From Bradyrhizobium sp. B097 (GTDB lineage Bacteria; Pseudomonadota; Alphaproteobacteria; Rhizobiales; Xanthobacteraceae), in contig NZ_CP152412.1 of NCBI RefSeq assembly GCF_038957035.1, forward strand, positions 7,250,501 through 7,314,500: 64,000 nt of DNA. Reading direction: 5' to 3'. Under the pieces are notes generated by a model. That model did not search any database. It was not told the DNA's origin and worked only from the letters and a program-made list of their open reading frames with translations. This document shows positions 19,530 to 27,681 of the stretch, piece by piece. Position 1 is the first letter of the stretch; each line of letters begins with the position of its first letter. A program made the position numbers and the translations under genes.

Positions 19530-19595
19530 GCAACGCAGTGAATCACATATCGAGCGCGTTGTGACTCCCCAAAATGGCCAGTAGCTGCAGATTTC

Positions 19596-19943
19596 TCAAC
19601 CCGCACTCTGTGGCCTCCAGCTTAGTTGTGGATTCCTCCAGTCAATTCCTTCCAGCATGTAGGCCATCTGCGCCGCCGAGATTGACACCGCACCAGCCGA
19701 TGCTGAGGGCCAGATGAACTTGCCGCGGCCCAGGCGCTTGGCATAGAGCGACATGCCTAACCCGTCATGCCATAAAATCTTGACCAGATCGCCGCGGCGA
19801 CCGCGGAAGATATAGAGGTCGCCAGCATGAGGATCGCGCTTCAAGCTCTCCTGAACCGTCAGGGCCAGACTTTGCATGCCGCGGCGCATGTCGGTGTGGC
19901 CGGTGGCGATCCAGACCCTGACGCCGCTCGGGATCGGGATCAT
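19596..19943 (-). CDS. tnpB: IS66 Orf2 protein TnpB
   Basis: A 115-residue protein typical of IS66 Orf2: RVWIATGHTDMRRGMQSLALTVQ near the start, then LYIFRGRRGDLVKILWHDG. It is required for IS66 transposition, but its biochemical role is unclear. The start overlaps the TnpA stop by four bases. It has the usual length for the family. Confidence 0.9.
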   Translation of the reverse strand: MIPIPSGVRVWIATGHTDMRRGMQSLALTVQESLKRDPHAGDLYIFRGRRGDLVKILWHDGLGMSLYAKRLGRGKFIWPSASAGAVSISAAQMAYMLEGIDWRNPQLSWRPQSAG

Positions 19944-20365
19944 TGCCGCCTCAGAAGCTCAAGCACCCGCTGCAGTGCCTCGGCGTCAACATCCCGGTCA
20001 ACGCGAACGCGACAGCCGCCGCTAAGCTCGATCTCGATTGTTCCGGCGCCTGGACGCTGCGCAGGAGGCGAAGACGGCGGTTGTGGCGCGTACCTCGGTG
20101 CCAGAGCCGACGTAAAGGCGATCTCCACAGGAACAAGCGCTGGCTCGGCATCCCCGCTCAGCCGATCCTCGCGCGCCAACCGGCGCCACGTGAACAATTG
20201 GCTCGCAGACAACCCGTTGCGCCGAGCCGTCACTGACACCAATCGTGGGCCGCAATAGCTCTCGGCAACGATCCGTTGCTTTTCTTCCAATGTCCAACGG
20301 CGTCGAGCGCCCGTCGAGACAACTTCCAGTCGGGAGACCTTCGAATTAGGCGTATGGTCAGTCAT
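19940..20365 (-). CDS. tnpA: IS66 Orf1 protein TnpA
   Basis: A 141-residue protein with a helix-turn-helix of the transposase-8 type (RRWTLEEKQRIVAESY, then GLSASQLFTWRRLARED) and a Pro-rich linker. The C-terminal region (IEIELSGGCRVRVDRDVD) is conserved in IS66 Orf1. It is the first gene of the IS66 operon and probably binds the ends of the element. Confidence 0.85.
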   Translation of the reverse strand: MTDHTPNSKVSRLEVVSTGARRRWTLEEKQRIVAESYCGPRLVSVTARRNGLSASQLFTWRRLAREDRLSGDAEPALVPVEIAFTSALAPRYAPQPPSSPPAQRPGAGTIEIELSGGCRVRVDRDVDAEALQRVLELLRRQ

Positions 20366-20577
20366 ACGCCTATGTCTTCACCCTCCATCGCACCGCGCAA
20401 GGCGGCCCTCGCCGGAGCGATACACCAAGACTGACCGAGCGAAATCAGTAGAAGAAGTTCATTCCGCGTTTCGCTCGGTCCTATGGTGTCGTTTTGGCCA
20501 GATCATGCCGAAAAATGTGACGCACTTATGTGTGTTTTGCGCTCTTATGAGGTGCATCACAATAGCGGCAGGCTCCG

Positions 20578-20742
20578 TCAGTTTTCGAGTTCGGCATCCC
20601 AGTAAAGGAATTCTTGCCAGAACTCGTGCAGGAAGTTCGGCAGGAAGATAACCGCTGCGTCATTGCGAATCCCCCACCGGGAAAGATCAGATGGCCACTT
20701 TTCCAGCGAACTAGCATCGACACTGACCTGTAACAAACTCAT
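20578..20742 (-). CDS. Small hypothetical protein
   Basis: A 54-residue frame from an ATG at 20742, rich in aromatic residues (FLPNFLHEFWQEFLYWDAELEN). The composition looks protein-like, but there is no recognised family and no clear ribosome site, so it may be chance or a relic. Confidence 0.2.
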   Translation of the reverse strand: MSLLQVSVDASSLEKWPSDLSRWGIRNDAAVIFLPNFLHEFWQEFLYWDAELEN

Positions 20743-20810
20743 CGTATTTATTACCAGCAAGGCTTTGTGAGTTGCGATCACAAGCGGCTTTTGCTACCTG
20801 CACAGCGTCA

Positions 20811-21026
20811 ATGGACGTGGAGGTCAGTAAATTGAAGCGCGCAAAGAAAAAGAAGACTCAGCTTCGCCGCGAATGGACGACGGCAGATGTCAAGAGCCTG
20901 AAGAAGCATTCGAAGGCTCGCACACCTGTCGCGAAGGTCTCGAAGGAGCTTAGACGCACTATCGGTGCAGTACGCGTCAAAGCCTCGCAGTTCGGTATCG
21001 GTGTCGGGCATCAACGACAGGTGTAG
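20811..21026 (+). CDS. Small SANT/Myb-like basic protein
   Basis: About 70 residues, with a lysine-rich start (KRAKKKKTQLRREWT) and then TTADVKSLKKHSKARTPVAK followed by ELRRTIGAVRVKASQFG. This is the small tryptophan-starting three-helix pattern seen in a widespread rhizobial family of Myb/SANT-like or recombinase-HTH-like proteins. The start may be the ATG at 20811 or a TTG at 20832 that is better placed behind GGAGG. DNA binding is inferred. Confidence 0.5.
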   Translation: MDVEVSKLKRAKKKKTQLRREWTTADVKSLKKHSKARTPVAKVSKELRRTIGAVRVKASQFGIGVGHQRQV

Positions 21027-21330
21027 CGTCAGCCAATATACTGGGGTCCAGATACGAACAGGCCGGGCCTCAACACGTCGCGCGTCTAACGGCCGTGCAT
21101 AGAGCAGATGAAGCTCGGGCCTGGGCTCCGATGCGCTGGCCTCGCCTCCCTAACTTGATCGAGGAGCGCGGCCACGCTTGTTTGCGTCGCGCGGCGGCAC
21201 TGAACTCACTAGGCGTGCGTGTTGAGATAGCGAGAACCGCCGAGTTGGCCGCCATCCAATTGAATGAAAAACTCCGACAAACGAGCCCCATAAAGAGAAA
21301 GCCCTCGCTATTCACGAGGACCTCCGCAAT
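21027..21330. other. Intergenic, nothing recognised
   Basis: No supported gene or RNA was seen. The transcription terminator of the minus-strand operon ending at 21331 should lie here, but I see no strong hairpin with a T-run. Confidence 0.4.
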
Positions 21331-21588
21331 TCATTTTGCCACATCTAGAGCAAACGCTTCACGATAGTCCTTCCATCCAAATCTGTTGATCATGAAAGAG
21401 ACTATCTCCGCCTGCGCAATAAAATCGTTGAGCTCTATTCTTTCATTGAGCAGCTTGTCCGTGATGGCAACAACGTCGTCTTTACTGAAAGAGCAAACAC
21501 GACAGACTCGGCCTTGGTCCTGCTGAGTGACAACCTCCAAAGTTCCGAGCGGCAGCTTCAGGGCGTCACGCGGTTGAGAGATTCGCAT
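21331..21588 (-). CDS. Small unknown protein, last gene of the tryptophan-linked operon
   Basis: An 85-residue protein that starts 11 bp after the stop of the TrpRS-like gene, so it belongs to the same transcript. It has two close cysteines (VCRVCSF) and a helical C-terminal half with an aromatic segment (MINRFGWKDYREAF). I do not recognise it. Its size and operon position would allow a binding partner, an immunity-type protein or even a small substrate of the upstream enzymes, but there is no direct evidence for any of these. Confidence 0.5.
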   Translation of the reverse strand: MRISQPRDALKLPLGTLEVVTQQDQGRVCRVCSFSKDDVVAITDKLLNERIELNDFIAQAEIVSFMINRFGWKDYREAFALDVAK

Positions 21589-21599
21589 GTCACAGTCTC

Positions 21600-22601
21600 C
21601 TAGCTGAAGTCGTATGATTTTCTTCCTATGTCAGGATACAGCGCATCTTGCAGGCTCGCAATGGTGTTGCGCATCTCGCGTCTTACTCGTTGTTGGCCGA
21701 GCCTGAGAATCTCCTCGACCTCATCATCGGATAGACTTAAATCGGCCCGCCGTCGGCGCGCCTCAGAAAACGTCTTCTCAAACTGCTGCTTCACCAAATT
21801 TCGGGCATCGTCTTCGCCGATCTTCGCCGATCTGTAGGTCGAACGTACGTCCTCGATTTCGTCAGGGCCGGCCATCAAGGAGAAGAGCTGAAAACAGATA
21901 TCTGTTTCTGGAACGAGCGGCTCGTGCTTTCGCACTTTCTCCACCCGGATCTGCCGGAAGCAGCGATTTAATGATCGTTCGCTTTCGAACACCGAAATGA
22001 CGTTCTTGTTGGTGCTGGACATCGGCTTTCCATCGACACCGGGCACTCGGACTTCCGAGGGAAAATCGCCCCTTGCGGGCAACGGAAGCAAGGTACGCTT
22101 CGCAGCTGAGTTTACGAAATTAGCAACCTCCTCACAGTAAGTAACGTGCCGTTGCTCGTCGTGCCCCACATATATGCGACTGGCACGAAGCCCCAGTATG
22201 TCGGTCGCCATCAGCTGAGGATACAACAAACGCGCCAACGAGGGGTCAACGTTCCCGCTAAGCCTGTCGATCAGTTCTCGCGCAGGAGTCTTGCAGCTCA
22301 GTAGCCACATTAAAGAGAAGAGTTCTCGAATGTCAGACTGACGATAGATGACGGTCCGCTCTGGATTGAAACCAAGCGCAATGAAATCGCGGATCAGGTT
22401 CTTGTTCTGCAGCTTCAGGTTTACGTCGGCATCGAAGTCAACCAAGTAATGCCTGTCGGCGATAAATAGAAAGTTGTTTCGCGGGTACAGATCCTGCCCC
22501 TCCAGTGAGCCCTTGAGAGCGCCGAAATAGTTTCCCAGATGAACAGTGGCATCGCTTTTCAGAGCGCTGACACTCCGTTCGAGGTAGACAGCGTCAGGCA
22601 T
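21600..22601 (-). CDS. Tryptophanyl-tRNA synthetase-like protein
   Basis: A 333-residue protein, the usual TrpRS length. The HIGH signature is VHLGNYFGALK (residues 20-30). YPQLMATDILGL (127-138), VGHDEQRHVTYCEEVANFV (145-163) and VPGVDGKPMSST (186-197) align with the TrpRS core, the last replacing KMSKS by PMSST. The second Lys of KMSKS, which stabilises the transition state, is therefore missing, although some TrpRS families also vary here. Its start overlaps the stop of the dioxygenase-B3/B4 gene by eight bases. Inferred role: charging tRNA-Trp, or activating Trp or a derivative, for the neighbouring enzyme. It is unlikely to be the cell's only TrpRS because it lies in an accessory operon. 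Confidence 0.75.
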   Translation of the reverse strand: MPDAVYLERSVSALKSDATVHLGNYFGALKGSLEGQDLYPRNNFLFIADRHYLVDFDADVNLKLQNKNLIRDFIALGFNPERTVIYRQSDIRELFSLMWLLSCKTPARELIDRLSGNVDPSLARLLYPQLMATDILGLRASRIYVGHDEQRHVTYCEEVANFVNSAAKRTLLPLPARGDFPSEVRVPGVDGKPMSSTNKNVISVFESERSLNRCFRQIRVEKVRKHEPLVPETDICFQLFSLMAGPDEIEDVRSTYRSAKIGEDDARNLVKQQFEKTFSEARRRRADLSLSDDEVEEILRLGQQRVRREMRNTIASLQDALYPDIGRKSYDFS

Positions 22602-24558
22602 ATCGGGTCTTTACCAAGAATACATCCGGCTGAGCACCGGCGATGGAGAAAGCTGCGGTCTGAACGGTGTTTAATGCTGCTTCGAAATTTGCTTCTGGCA
22701 GGCTTGGCGCCCCCAGAACGACGAAGAGAAGAGACTTGAAAATCTGAGCTTTTGGATCTTTCAACAGCTGCACGCTGGTTCGTTTATCCGGTCCCTGCAC
22801 ATAGGACGCGAATGTACGAACCTGGTCGACAAGGACGAGTTCGCCGGATTTGAGAGCTAGCGTTCGGCCATTTAACGAAGCCAGGTGCTGACCGTCCGTT
22901 GCGGTCGTGACCCGGATTGGCAGCTGCATATGAGTAGCGTCGTGGATGCCCATCAGGAGACCGGTGGACAGCTCTAGGGACAAGAGTAGCTTAGCTATCA
23001 CTGGATCCCGCAGGCCCTTTTTTAACACCTGCGCAAGCTGCCTCTTCAATGGAAAAGTCGTGCTATATTTTGCGAAAATCGGATCATAGTATCGAAACAA
23101 CTTGCTTAGAGCATTCTGCTCTTGGTCCGACGCTTGTTTTAGCCGCTCATTCACCTGCTTTGCCAAAATATCTGCCGTTTCAATAAGCTTGAGAGCCGGC
23201 ACATCGTGCGTGACGATAAATCCAATTCTCAGATTCAGAAACTCCTCGGTGCTGACGAACGCATCATCCGTCGACACCACCGCGGCGTCATGAGCATCGG
23301 GCCGGCGTCCGTCGAACAGACCTGGGCTCTGAAAATGCTTTTGAAGATAACCAATTCCTTGCTCCCCGGTGCCAACAGTCTCTTTCGGAAGATACCTTCG
23401 TGCGATACCGAGATGAACGTTGCGCCAGCTCTGCAGACTTCGATCAAGCGTGAAGAGCTCCGCTCGAATTGCCGGAGCCATCGCCAAGGTTGATTTCTCG
23501 ACTTCGGATAGCAGCCCGACCAGACTTGCCTCTGGCGGCGGGCTCCAGTCCGCTAGCCAAGAGAGTTCTTTATGTTTCTGCACGGTCTGCTGCAACACCG
23601 TGCGCTTTGCATCAGAAAGTCCACGGCTCAATATTTCAACATGCTGGTATTTTTCTGACTGTATCGCACTGGAATCACCGGTTGCTTCACGAAAGCCGTC
23701 GAAAAAGCTCTCAACAGGCAACGTACGGAACACGGACAGCACACGAAGCAGAAACTGAGCAAAGAAATTCGACTCCTTGAGAGCGAGCAGCGTCGTGGAG
23801 AGTTCACTTCGGTGGAACGATTGAACGGCAGCCCTGATCCCCACGATGATCGCCCACAAGCAGACCTCGAATAGATGTAGCGTTCTAAGAAAAAGGTACT
23901 CGTCGTGATACATCGATTGAGGGAGGGCGGTAAGATGCGCGAGCGCTACTTCTTGCTCGACAGCGTAGGAAAGCCAATCGATCTGGTATTTTGAACGCAT
24001 TCCCGCGTAAACAGGTGGAATTGCGGGGCGTTCAACATTAGTCAAAAATGAGCAGAGAATCTCAAGTTCTTCGATCCTCTCCTTTACGTTCACCTCTTGA
24101 AAATTGATCCCGGTAGCGTCGGCCGCACGTCCGCCCTGGATCCTCTCATGACACTCGAGCGCGTGACGCTCGAAGTGCAACCAATCATCACAAATAATGG
24201 CAAGCGCAACTCGACACTTTGTCCACGTGCTTTGCACACTCGGGTTAGAGTACACCCCGATAAATCGATTTAGCAGTGCAACGTTTGTATAGATCGGGTA
24301 TCGGGGTTTGGGATTTTCCGAGAGTGGACGCTCGGAGCTCCACAGATCGTTGACTAGGTTGGAGAGACGCTCCTCTTCAAAGCTTAGATTGGCCGCGTTA
24401 GCATATACAAGAGCCACCCGTTCAAGGGCGGATACGAATTCCGCACGCGCGGCTGGATCGACGTTGGCGCGCCCAGTCTCACGCGAGGACCGAACGTAAT
24501 CGTTCAAGCTGATCGGGCTGAGAATGTTGATAATGGCTTTGGAGATCATCCTGAGCAC
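22594..24558 (-). CDS. Fusion of a tryptophan 2,3-dioxygenase-like domain with a B3/B4 tRNA-binding/editing-like domain
   Basis: A 654-residue protein. Residues about 60-420 align with tryptophan 2,3-dioxygenase (TDO). HDEYLFLRTLHLFEVCLW (218-235) matches the TDO block HDEMLFI..HQ..ELW. GFREATGDSSAIQSEKYQHVE (288-308) matches GFRD.LG.SSGFQS.QYR..E, keeping the substrate-carboxylate Arg (R290). SWRNVHLG (377-384) keeps the proximal heme His (H382), and GTGEQGIGYLQ (396-406) matches the GTGG loop. The distal-pocket His falls on L227, with a His at 228. Residues about 435-654 resemble the PheRS-beta B3/B4 family (COG3382 type): RYYDPIFAKYSTTFPLKRQL, GLLMGIHDATHMQLPI, GQHLASLNGR and KSGELVLVDQVR. 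Such domains bind or edit aminoacyl-tRNA. The next gene is TrpRS-like, so action on Trp or Trp-tRNA is inferred. Confidence 0.75.
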   Translation of the reverse strand: MLRMISKAIINILSPISLNDYVRSSRETGRANVDPAARAEFVSALERVALVYANAANLSFEEERLSNLVNDLWSSERPLSENPKPRYPIYTNVALLNRFIGVYSNPSVQSTWTKCRVALAIICDDWLHFERHALECHERIQGGRAADATGINFQEVNVKERIEELEILCSFLTNVERPAIPPVYAGMRSKYQIDWLSYAVEQEVALAHLTALPQSMYHDEYLFLRTLHLFEVCLWAIIVGIRAAVQSFHRSELSTTLLALKESNFFAQFLLRVLSVFRTLPVESFFDGFREATGDSSAIQSEKYQHVEILSRGLSDAKRTVLQQTVQKHKELSWLADWSPPPEASLVGLLSEVEKSTLAMAPAIRAELFTLDRSLQSWRNVHLGIARRYLPKETVGTGEQGIGYLQKHFQSPGLFDGRRPDAHDAAVVSTDDAFVSTEEFLNLRIGFIVTHDVPALKLIETADILAKQVNERLKQASDQEQNALSKLFRYYDPIFAKYSTTFPLKRQLAQVLKKGLRDPVIAKLLLSLELSTGLLMGIHDATHMQLPIRVTTATDGQHLASLNGRTLALKSGELVLVDQVRTFASYVQGPDKRTSVQLLKDPKAQIFKSLLFVVLGAPSLPEANFEAALNTVQTAAFSIAGAQPDVFLVKTRYA

Positions 24559-24570
24559 CAGAACTCGAGG

Positions 24571-25293
24571 CTACTCGGGCCGCAGCATTTCAAACGAATA
24601 GAGGTAGCTTGTAGTCTGATTTGGAGATTGTTTGCTGCTCCACCGGCCCGGTCCTCCTTCCATGACGAAGGACAACTGCTCCGTCTGCACCAACTTATCC
24701 AGAGGATGGCTATCGCTTGCAGTGAAGTTCTTTATGGATACCTGCAGCTCATTTGTTTTTTCCTGCCAATCGACGAGACGTATCGAGCGAATGCCGTATT
24801 CACATTCATTCTCCCCCTTGTCTTCGGCATAACCGACATAGGAACTTCTGGGCGAGCTGAATGCCAAGATGATCTTCCCGGTCCACACACAACTTCGTTT
24901 TTGAGTCGCTGGATCTACGCGTCGCAGGTAAATCTCCCACGTTCCCTCACGTGGATGAGGACTGGTGGAGAGCTGCGTCGCAACTGCAGCCGTACAGGTT
25001 CCGAGAATCGCAACGATCGCAGCGCCGAAGATCGATTTACTCATCCAAGGATCGCGAAAAGGCACGATCGATGTTGCGTGTAATGTCCAGAGATAAACGA
25101 TCGCTGAAAATAGACAAATGCTGCTCGCGACCAACACATCGGCTGGACTGCTCGGCCTGAGCACCACCGCATACAAGATCGACGGAAGCAGTATTCCCGT
25201 GGCAAGTGAAAGTGCCAAAAGTATCGCGGCAACTGGCTGATCAGTTACCCGCGAATGGTCGTGGTGATGCTCATCGTTGCTCATACGCGCCAT
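24571..25293 (-). CDS. Membrane protein with four helices and a soluble C-terminal domain
   Basis: A 240-residue protein. A His-rich N-terminus (DEHHHDH) is followed by three to four hydrophobic helices (about residues 20-45, 53-72, 88-110). The soluble part contains EGTWEIYLRRVDPATQK and GKIILAFSSPRSSYVGYA, which look like a beta-rich domain facing the periplasm. It starts 19 bp after the collagen-like gene and ends 12 bp before the dioxygenase fusion, so it is within the same operon. No family was recognised. It could anchor the exported protein or sense a signal for the system. Confidence 0.5.
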   Translation of the reverse strand: MARMSNDEHHHDHSRVTDQPVAAILLALSLATGILLPSILYAVVLRPSSPADVLVASSICLFSAIVYLWTLHATSIVPFRDPWMSKSIFGAAIVAILGTCTAAVATQLSTSPHPREGTWEIYLRRVDPATQKRSCVWTGKIILAFSSPRSSYVGYAEDKGENECEYGIRSIRLVDWQEKTNELQVSIKNFTASDSHPLDKLVQTEQLSFVMEGGPGRWSSKQSPNQTTSYLYSFEMLRPE

Positions 25294-25312
25294 CTCGTGG
25301 GTGAATTCACGC

Positions 25313-26287
25313 CTACTGGTTCGTTATGATCTGACCCCGATTTCCAGGCTGCCCGGGGTCTCCGGCTGGTCCGAAGTCGCCCGGGGGCCCATCCGGACCC
25401 GGAGGCCCTCCTCCGCAGTACGTTGTTCCTCCGCCGCCGGGGCCTCCAGGACCTCCCGGCCCGCCCGATCCGCCCAGGCCACCTGGCCCGGGGGCTCCCG
25501 GGTTTGCTGAGAATGTGATCAGATCAACCTGAAGAAAGATTTTCCCTTTGAGAACGAGCACGCCACCATCGCCCCCCCTGCCTCCGGGAGCACCCCTCTC
25601 GCCTGCTTGTCCTTTGCTTCCCCGTCCCCCGGCGCCTCCGCCACGCGCGCAATCGAAAAGATGATCGGCTCCGCGCTGACCCGGCTCTCCGGGCGCCCCC
25701 CTCTGTCCCGGACGGCCCTGCCCTCCCGGTCCGCCGTCACTTCCGTTGAGAGAAATCGTCAGTTGGCTCCCGTTGGCCAACGCGCCATCGAGCAATACTC
25801 TGCCGCCAGTGAGGCCGGCGGCCCCAGGGACGCCCACGCGCGATGGGTCCGGCGGACGCACGATCTGCTCATCCTCGAACGCTTTTATGGACCCGCTTTC
25901 GGAAACGATGATCGGTGATGAAATTTCCAGAGCTCCGCCATTGGTAATAATTTGTGCGCTGTTACGAAGCTCGAATCGACTCGCGCGGATTGACAGTGAA
26001 ATCGCGGCACCTGGCCGACCAATCCTGAGTGTCGTTCCATCCAGGATCAGTGCGGGCTGCGCCTTCAGCCACTCCGCATACTGACCTTCGTTCAAATCCG
26101 CGGGCGGCCTCCTCAGGACGTCCGGCGGAAACTCCGAAAGAGACGTTTGGGGGCCACGCAGAACGAACTCTTTATCCTCCGCTAGCGCAGAACGGTCGAA
26201 GGACAAACAACAAAGAGCGATAGCAACAATCCATTTTGCAAAGGTCACTGAATTCCCCTCAACAGAAGCGACACTCCTTGCACGCAA
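25313..26287 (-). CDS. Exported collagen-like (Gly-X-Y repeat) protein
   Basis: A 324-residue protein with a signal peptide (hydrophobic IVAIALCCLSF then ALAEDKE, cleavage near residue 36). A beta-rich N-terminal domain of about 130 residues (LRIGRPGAAISLSIRASRF, SPIIVSESGSIK) is followed by two collagen-like tracts (about residues 180-245 and 265-318) with many GPGG, GQPG and GRGG triplets. Two isolated cysteines interrupt the tracts (FDCARGG and TTYCGGG). Bacterial collagen-like proteins form extended trimeric stalks, often at the cell surface. It is the first gene of the five-gene operon. The start could also be an internal Val codon nearer the hydrophobic core. Confidence 0.65.
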   Translation of the reverse strand: MRARSVASVEGNSVTFAKWIVAIALCCLSFDRSALAEDKEFVLRGPQTSLSEFPPDVLRRPPADLNEGQYAEWLKAQPALILDGTTLRIGRPGAAISLSIRASRFELRNSAQIITNGGALEISSPIIVSESGSIKAFEDEQIVRPPDPSRVGVPGAAGLTGGRVLLDGALANGSQLTISLNGSDGGPGGQGRPGQRGAPGEPGQRGADHLFDCARGGGAGGRGSKGQAGERGAPGGRGGDGGVLVLKGKIFLQVDLITFSANPGAPGPGGLGGSGGPGGPGGPGGGGTTYCGGGPPGPDGPPGDFGPAGDPGQPGNRGQIITNQ

Positions 26288-26465
26288 TCAATCGCTGCAT
26301 ACAGACTCCCGGCACGGCGCAAACAAAAAGATCAAAAATATAATCTAGAAAATCCACACCCAGGGGGGATCGCGCTGCAGCTCGAACGGCTTTGTGGGCA
26401 GATTCGACCCAGTTGAGTGTGTCTGCATATGGCAAATCCCCGCCATCTGCCCACCTCGGACACTC
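26288..26465 (-). promoter_or_regulatory. AT-rich leader and probable promoter of the tryptophan-linked operon
   Basis: The stretch around 26325-26350 is A/T-rich (minus strand reads TAGATTATATTTTTGATC) inside otherwise GC-rich DNA, directly upstream of the collagen-like gene, and a purine-rich site (AGGGGAATTC) sits before the start. The upstream S1/P1 gene ends at 26466. The exact -35 and -10 boxes cannot be assigned. Confidence 0.35.
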
Positions 26466-27362
26466 CTATGGTTTGCGCAGTGCCTGGTTCAGAACCATCG
26501 CCAACCGCACACCCGCCTTGCTCAGTTGAATTGCGACGTCATTTGTTGCCGTCGTGACATAATCGTCAGTCAACCTAAAGCTTCCGCGCGCGTTAGGAGC
26601 CGGAAGCTGACCATACGCGTCATCTTTTGACAGAGCGAAAGCTTCCTTGGCCCAGTCGTCAGGGTTGCCGGCTTGCCACCGCGCTTGCTGTTCCTTCGTG
26701 ATGTGGCCGATGAGATCGGAGGCTATCGTTCGAGAATCCGGGCCCAGCTGATCTACAAACTCGGTGTCCCAGAAATGGTGAAGATTGCCGGCGCTAAGCC
26801 CGGCCGCCGAAACTAGCTTGGCATTGCCGCCGCGATCATGATCGTCAGAGCTGTGCAGCGGCTGGTGCACGTCGCCGACGAAATGAAGCAAGAATTTGAG
26901 CGCGGCGACCTGCTCCTCGATGTCAGTCGCGGGATTGGCGAGTTCGGCCGCAAACTGCTGAATCTTGTCGACCACACAATCGGCCGCCGCCCCATCTGAA
27001 GCCGGCGTGCCATTGGGCACGGGTGGATGATTGAAACAGGCCTCGTCGAGATTCGGTGCGGCAATCTCAATATCGACAAAGTGCCACTGCCGCGTCCGCT
27101 CGCGTGAATTGCTTGCATTCGCATCCCGGTACTTGTCCGCCCATGTAGCTGCTGACGCAATGTCATGAGCGGTGAGCGGATCGGTATCCGCGGCCAGAAG
27201 GGCATTCACCCGCTTGCGCACATCCCCATCCAGAAAGGACTGCGCCACCAAGGCTACAACTTCATGCCCTTCGTCACCCCAAGCGAGTGCGCGGCTTACG
27301 TTCGAACAGCTGAGAAATGCGGCACAGGCGAGGATCGCCAGGCGCGTCGCCACTCGTATCAT
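26466..27362 (-). CDS. Secreted S1/P1-type zinc nuclease
   Basis: A 298-residue protein with a signal peptide of about 27 residues ending ALA, so the mature protein starts with WGDEGHEVVA. The N-terminal Trp is a zinc ligand in this family. Further zinc-ligand blocks are present: ATWADKYR (Asp), RQWHFVDI (His), LLHFVGDVHQPLHS (His/Asp/His) and AGNLHHFWDTEFV (HxxxD). The enzyme should cleave single-stranded DNA or RNA in the periplasm or medium. Length and motif order match the family. It is transcribed in the same direction as the collagen-like operon, but 178 bp separate them. Confidence 0.85.
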   Translation of the reverse strand: MIRVATRLAILACAAFLSCSNVSRALAWGDEGHEVVALVAQSFLDGDVRKRVNALLAADTDPLTAHDIASAATWADKYRDANASNSRERTRQWHFVDIEIAAPNLDEACFNHPPVPNGTPASDGAAADCVVDKIQQFAAELANPATDIEEQVAALKFLLHFVGDVHQPLHSSDDHDRGGNAKLVSAAGLSAGNLHHFWDTEFVDQLGPDSRTIASDLIGHITKEQQARWQAGNPDDWAKEAFALSKDDAYGQLPAPNARGSFRLTDDYVTTATNDVAIQLSKAGVRLAMVLNQALRKP

Positions 27363-27681
27363 GACCAGCTCCTCAAATTACTGGCAGAACAATGAAGATG
27401 GGAAATTCGAGGTCCCTGAGAGGCCCTCACAATATTGACGCAGCCCAACTCTCGCAGAGATTGCGTGAATGTCAACCAGCACTCTACCGGGTGAGCCGTC
27501 CGATCAAATCATTTCAAGCGCCGCTGTACGAAACGTACAGTCTTGGAGAGACGTATCCCTATTCGAACTCTTCATTTCGGCTGTAGAATTCCACACTGCG
27601 GTCCTCAGAGGTATGGCACCGCATTGGGACAAGCGCGCTCCGATCGGCGCACACGTCCGAGGAATTCTGCAGGGTGATCTC

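Larger units (their letters stand above)
17532..20400 (-). mobile_element. IS66-family insertion sequence
   Basis: It contains TnpA, TnpB and TnpC in the usual order plus a small accessory gene, all on the minus strand and all intact. The left boundary may be GTAAGCATGCGGCG at about 17532, which looks like an IS66 end. I could not find a convincing matching inverted repeat on the right, so both limits are approximate. Confidence 0.7.

Noticed and set aside
25320..25720. Repetitive GC-rich sequence that could be mistaken for a tandem-repeat or CRISPR-like array
   Set aside because: The repetition is the Gly-X-Y coding pattern of the collagen-like protein; there are no regular identical repeats with unique spacers.
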